Below, in pieces: positions 59,863 through 64,000 of a DNA stretch of 64,000 bases (position 1 is its first letter; each line of letters starts with the position of its first letter). The stretch is from Bathymodiolus japonicus methanotrophic gill symbiont (GTDB lineage Bacteria > Pseudomonadota > Gammaproteobacteria > Methylococcales > Methylomonadaceae), in assembly GCF_019721995.1 (NCBI RefSeq), contig NZ_BLYC01000014.1:31866-95865 (forward strand), in the 5' to 3' direction. The notes under the pieces were generated by a model, which saw only the letters and a program-made list of their open reading frames with translations, searched no databases and was not told the origin of the DNA. The position numbers were made by a program, and so were the translations under genes.

Positions 59863-59909
59863 GAGGCGGCTTAAATAATTTAGGCGAAAACTATCTTGAA
59901 AAACACCGC

Positions 59910-60311
59910 TATCGACTACACTGATACAGCGTAATAACCCAAGGAGAATAAAGTCGATATCCTTCAACTCTGGGCATGAACGAGCCCACAAAGGATGACG
60001 CTCTGCTAACAGGGCACGTTCCATACTTTCATTGCAGTGTTGGTGAATATGTTCAGAGAGTGGTAGGTCTTTAAGCATGGGTGATATCCGTTTATGAGGT
60101 GATTAAAACGGAAATTTTTAGAAAAATTTCTTCGGCAATTGCAAGCTTTATTTGAAATTATTTGTTGTTTTTTTACGGTGCCTACAGAGTGTCTATTTGC
60201 TGTGATAAGTGATTAAAATCAAAAAGATGGAAATATTCGAGTGGTGCTACATTCAGGTAGGTTATAGGCTGCTTTGTTTAGGTACTTCTTCTTTCAATGG
60301 GAACACTGATG
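59910..60311 (-). mobile_element. IS-F left-half fragment
   Basis: Terminal repeat at 60311 and the first about 55 codons of the transposase (MLKDLPLSEHIHQHCNES at 60078). Bases 59863-59909 before it are unassigned. Confidence 0.82.
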
Positions 60312-60499
60312 TTGTAAACAGGCTTCCATAGGCCATTGTTGCCAAACCAGCTATCAGTGACTGTCAATATCGGAGCGGTGGAAAAATGTTCTGCAATTGC
60401 AATCAGCATTTGAGCCGCCTGAGTCATCTTGGTCTGGAAAGGAACGACTTCCCCTCTTATCGTGGCGGTTTCTTTTTTTGCCTGAATTGTTTTTAAGGG
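60312..60499 (-). pseudogene. Fragment of another DDE transposase (IS701/IS4-like)
   Basis: The minus strand reads IRGEVVPFQTKMTQAAQM and ILTVTDSWFGNNGLWKPVYN, the DSWFGN motif of DDE transposases around the second Asp. It differs from the other transposases in the window. Confidence 0.6.
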
Positions 60500-60652
60500 C
60501 TGAAGTTTCCCAATTATTGAGTAGCTGAAATACACAATGCTGGTGTATCGAGGTTTATTTTAGGTGGTTTTGCCATGTTTATAGCAAACCCCTACTTAAT
60601 TCCCCTTAGGCAATAGCATTTGAAACGAATGAAAAGACTATTTTTTCATAGT

Positions 60653-62187
60653 CATCAGTGTTCCCATTGAAAGAAGAAGTACCTAAACAAAGCAGCCTAT
60701 AACCTACCTGAAGGTAGCACCACTCGAATATTTCCATCTTTTTGATTTTAATCACTTATAACAGCAAATAGACACTCTGTAGGCACCGTAAAAAAAACAA
60801 CAAATAATTTCAAATAAAGCTTGCAATTGCCGAAAAAATTTTTCTAAAAATTTCCGTTTTAATCACCTCATAAACGGATATCACCCATGCTTAAAGACCT
60901 ACCACTCTCTGAACATATTCACCAACACTGCAATGAAAGTATGGAACGTTCCCTGTTAGCAGAGCGTCATCCTTTGTGGGCTCGTTCATGCCCAGAGTTG
61001 AAGGATATCGACTTTATTCGCCTTGGGTTATTACGCTGTATCAGTGTAGTCGATAGTGGTCGCCATTTCCTCCAAACCAATGAACAGATTTATGGCCAGC
61101 TGCTTCCCCACTCAACGTATTTTAAATCACTGAAGTCGCATAGACGAACAAGTATGCTTGAGGCATTTGAACAGCAGAGCTATCATCTTCACGCTGAAAC
61201 ACTGCTGTCGCAAGGCATTGATTATCTTAAAGCATTCCCGGAACTTGACGAATACACCATAGAAGCAGCGGATGGACATTTTATTGATCATGCCTGCCAT
61301 ACTGAAAAAAACAGCAAGGGGAAAGTTTATGCGGCTGGGGGGATTTACGCGTTGAATCTCAGAAGTGGGTTGCTCAGATTTCTTTGTCTGGTGACAAACG
61401 GAACTCAGAGGCATCAAGAAATACCTGTGTTACGAGATCATATTGAAAAGCAAAACAAGGGAAATAACAGCTCTCAGAAACATCTCTATGTCTACGATAA
61501 AGCCGTCACCGACTTTGTCTGGTGGGATCGGCAGAAACGACATGCTAATTACATGATTTCAATGCTAAAAGAAAATTCAATTGCGACTCTCGTTGAGTCT
61601 ATCCCTTTTGACTCCCGCCATGAGATCAATACAGGGGTTGAAGCATACAGTGTGTACGAAAACAAGGGCATCAAATTTAACGTGGTGGATTACCGTGATC
61701 CAGAAACCGGAAAACTTCACCGGTTTGTGACAACCTTGCCAATGACTATTAACCCTGGAACCATTGCCATGCTGTATTTCAAGCGATGGACGATTGAAAA
61801 GACATTCAATAACACTAAAAGTAATTTCAAGGAAACTAAAGCTTGGTCTTCCAATACCCGCTCACTTGAAAATCAAATGCGCCTGACTGCAATGAGCTAT
61901 AATTTAATGCGCGTGTTTGAAGAGAGTTCAAAAACACAACAGCCAGAATTGATTCATCCATCGGATAAAAAATATAGCGAGGCTCTGGAGATAAGGCAGC
62001 AACAGGCTCAAAAACGAGATCGTTTTGTGAATCCATTATTTTTCCAGGCAAGAATATCTCGTATCAGCTCGTATACCATTCGGGCAGTTCAAAACGCAAT
62101 AATAACAGGAATGTCTTTACAGTGCTTTATGAGCTCTCTTGTGGCGAGGTTAGTCTCACGGCATCAATTGATAGGGGAACACTGATG
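60653..62187 (+). mobile_element. IS-F copy 5, complete (1,535 bp)
   Basis: Ends CATCAGTGTTCCCATTGAA / TTGATAGGGGAACACTGATG. Reference copy of the element. The expected 8-bp duplication of ATATAGTT is imperfect (left flank CATAGT). Confidence 0.9.
60887..62185 (+). CDS. IS4-like DDE transposase, intact
   Basis: 432 aa. Start MLKDLPLSEHIHQHCNES. First catalytic Asp in IEAADGHFIDHA, second in HLYVYDKAVTDFVWW, and the YREK signature YFKRWTIEKTFNNTK with the catalytic Glu. The stop codon lies within the right terminal repeat (CACTGATG). The only full-length, uninterrupted transposase frame in the window, so it could drive the other IS-F copies. Confidence 0.88.
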   Translation: MLKDLPLSEHIHQHCNESMERSLLAERHPLWARSCPELKDIDFIRLGLLRCISVVDSGRHFLQTNEQIYGQLLPHSTYFKSLKSHRRTSMLEAFEQQSYHLHAETLLSQGIDYLKAFPELDEYTIEAADGHFIDHACHTEKNSKGKVYAAGGIYALNLRSGLLRFLCLVTNGTQRHQEIPVLRDHIEKQNKGNNSSQKHLYVYDKAVTDFVWWDRQKRHANYMISMLKENSIATLVESIPFDSRHEINTGVEAYSVYENKGIKFNVVDYRDPETGKLHRFVTTLPMTINPGTIAMLYFKRWTIEKTFNNTKSNFKETKAWSSNTRSLENQMRLTAMSYNLMRVFEESSKTQQPELIHPSDKKYSEALEIRQQQAQKRDRFVNPLFFQARISRISSYTIRAVQNAIITGMSLQCFMSSLVARLVSRHQLIGEH

Positions 62188-62414
62188 ATATAGTTGTAGC
62201 ATAGTTTCAATTTTACCATAAATAATTATTGGGAAACTTCAGTTAAGCGTATTTTTCTTAATAATAACCCAGAGTAAAAAATCTAAAGTTTTTTACTCCT
62301 GCTTGTTCGATTATTATGTGACTACACGGCCAGGAATTCGCGGCAATAAAAAGCATATCCCGTTATAATATTGACCTCTATTATGAACTTATTAAGAATT
62401 CCTAGAACACTATT

Positions 62415-63327
62415 ATGCATGCTGACTGGATAGACTACCTGGCTACACAAAAACTATTAAGCTTTGTACCAACCGATAAGCAGGCAATCTTAGCGCCACT
62501 TACGCATTTAGGCATATTAACGGTTTCGGGGAAAGATGCGGCAGATTTTTTACAAGGTCAAACAACATGTGATATTAAAGCATTGCTTGATGCGCAGCCT
62601 GTTTTGGGTGCATATTGCAATGCCAAAGGTCGTACAATCAGTAGCTTTATCATTATCCGGCATCAAGATTCATTTCAGCTCATCCTTACGCACGAGTTAC
62701 TCGAATCGGTTAGAAAAAAGCTGCAAATGTATGTGTTACGTTCTGACGTAAAAATGACAGATCATAGTGATGACTTATGTATTAGTGGTATTGCAAATAT
62801 CAAACTGAATCCACAAGAGCTGTTATACCCATACCCGCAACTAGAAAAACAGCTTTCTGTTTATCGGCGCCCCCGAACAAAGCCGCTTATTCTGGTTAGA
62901 GCTAAGCCAGCAGCTAGACATAAGCTTAATCAGCTCTAGCGCCTGGTTAGGCCTGGATATTCAGGCGGGGATTCCCTGGCTATATACACGGACTAGTGAA
63001 GAATTTGTGCCACAAATGCTTAACCTGGATAAACTGGGTGCGATCAGCTTTGAAAAAGGCTGCTACACCGGCCAGGAAATCGTAGCTCGCACACACTATT
63101 TAGGCAAGAATAAGCGCACCATGTATCAAGCACGCTGTGCTACGGCTGCTGAAATTAGCCCTGGCTGTTCAGTTACTGATAATGAGTCTAAGGTACGGGG
63201 CATGGTCGTATTAGTTGCAGTGCAAGACAATATAACTCAGCTATTAGTGGTACTGCATGATCAGGCAGTTAATGATGTAAATCTCCAACTTGCTAATCAA
63301 TCCTGCGATAAAATTACTCTGAATTAA
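62415..63327 (+). pseudogene. ygfZ: tRNA-modifying / folate-binding protein YgfZ, frameshifted
   Basis: Folate-binding protein that supports Fe-S enzymes such as MiaB. From ATG at 62415 the frame has LTVSGKDAADFLQGQTTCD, then shifts near 62860 (run of C) and continues GAPEQSRLFWLELSQQ to the conserved KGCYTGQEIVART motif and the stop at 63327. One shift only; the next gene has several, so sequence error at a contig edge is a real alternative to a mutation. Confidence 0.85.
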
Positions 63328-63354
63328 CATCATAATGAAAGCCGCACAATACAA

Positions 63355-64000
63355 ATGAACCCTGACATTGCACGACGCTTTAGGCGCTTAGGTACACTGA
63401 CAATTTTCGCCGTCTATTTTGTTATTTTAGTAGGCGGTATTGTCCGTGCATCTGGAGCCGGCATGGGCTGCCTGACTGGCCTACCTGTTTTGGACAGCTA
63501 ATCCCGCCAACTAGCGAAGCTCAGCTGCCCGCCAATTATCATGAAATCTATGCTGTTGGCTATACCAATACCGATTTTAATGTCATCAAAACCTGGACTG
63601 AATACCTGACCGCCTTACCGGGGTGACAATCGGTTTTTTAATTTTCTTAACACTCTGGGCATCACGCGCCTACCTGAAAACAGATAAAGCAGTGTTTTAT
63701 TTATCCCTGACTGTATTTCTGTTAGTGGGCTTTCAGGGCTGGCTGGGTTCCATCGTGGTAAAAACCCATCTGCACCGTTGATGATCACGGCACATATGCT
63801 ACTCGCGCTGTTATTGTCGCCTTATTAATCTATGTCATTGCCCGCTCACAAAATGATTTATTACGCCAGATTGATATTTATGCATTGCCTGCAACATTTA
63901 AAACTGTCTTGATTGTCGCTATGGGCTTACTTTACTGCAAGTCGGCATGGGCAATCAGGTTAGAGAAGCAGTGGATTTAATTGCCACACATCATAATTAT
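63355..64000 (+). pseudogene. ctaA: Heme A synthase (CtaA/COX15), several frameshifts, runs off the window
   Basis: Membrane enzyme that oxidises heme O to heme A for cytochrome oxidase. From ATG at 63355: RRLGTLTIFAVYFVILVGGIVRASGAGMGC, then shifts are needed to read DWPTCFGQLIPPTSEAQLP, later TIGFLIFLTLWASRAYL, VFLLVGFQGWLGSIVVKTHL, and PLMITAHMLLAL. I count at least four single-base shifts, mostly deletions, in 640 bp. They may be sequencing errors or true decay. Confidence 0.8.

Larger units (their letters stand above)
60500..62243 (+). mobile_element. MITE-E copy 6 split by IS-F
   Basis: Halves at 60500-60652 and 62188-62243 with both ends CTGAAGTTTCCCAAT / CTTCAG. Confidence 0.85.

Noticed and set aside
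1..64000. tRNA or rRNA genes, riboswitches, replication origin
   Set aside because: I looked for cloverleaf, conserved rRNA and known leader motifs and found none I could support.

Overview
The window reads as AT-rich gammaproteobacterial DNA, most likely from a type I methanotroph or other methylotroph (order Methylococcales is my best guess). The reasons are an NAD-linked formate dehydrogenase operon (34960-39875), serine-glyoxylate aminotransferase (50969-52135), a quinoprotein-associated SoxYZ carrier / zinc hydrolase / two-component cluster (21360-30352) and an exosortase-associated TIGR04073 protein. Housekeeping genes are ileS, ribF, sbcC, pyrF, amiB, proS, efpL, ygfZ and ctaA. Many genes are broken, and mobile DNA makes up a large share of the window, as in a genome in early reductive decay (for example a recent symbiont).

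Layout: 1-3.9 kb ileS-ribF, a dead Ser/Thr kinase and a TIGR04073 gene split by a TTAA-flanked MITE. 4-9.4 kb sbcC, then the relic of a type I-F CRISPR locus (one canonical repeat, one 32-nt spacer, one decayed terminal repeat, cas6f and the tail of a cas5-like gene). 9.4-15 kb an IS3 remnant, a broken class V aminotransferase, pyrF, a DUF2442 remnant and amiB. 15-21.3 kb an IS4-like element carrying an IS66 element that carries its own MITE. 21.3-34.8 kb a minus-strand operon in the order lysR, zinc metallohydrolase, histidine kinase, response regulator, soxYZ-like, beta-propeller, with lysR, soxYZ and the propeller broken by insertions; a 4.1 kb composite transposon carrying a dead ABC exporter sits inside soxYZ. 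35-40 kb the formate dehydrogenase operon. 40-45 kb a gene broken by IS630 and IS4-like insertions, then an IS30. 45-54.5 kb phosphatase, Dabb protein, dienelactone hydrolase, proS, efpL, sga and desaturase. 54.5-62.2 kb mostly nested repeats. 62.4-64 kb ygfZ and ctaA, both with clustered frameshifts.

The most unusual content is a family of short elements, called ZT (zero target duplication) here, in about 35 full or partial copies. Type A is 260 bp, B 280 bp, C 295 bp and C' 301 bp. They are built from two alternative 5' modules (alpha starting CAGGCGCGCC, beta starting TCGGGGAGTCGC) and two 3' modules (alpha ending GGGCTGACAGCG, beta ending TGATTTTCAGCG); all four combinations occur. Empty and occupied versions of the same sequence inside this window show that they insert with no target-site duplication and no lost base. 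No transposase for them is visible. They lie in the sense direction in most interrupted genes.

Other repeat families, with names used below: MITE-D (154 bp, 3-bp TSD, same termini as a full IS at 22468-23999); MITE-E (about 204 bp, 8-9 bp TSD); IS-F (1,535 bp, IS4-like, 8-bp TSD); MITE-G (319 bp, TTAA TSD); MITE-H (303 bp, IS66 termini, 8-bp TSD); IS-I (1,427 bp, IS630-like, TA TSD). All calls were made by reading the sequence; no database search was run.
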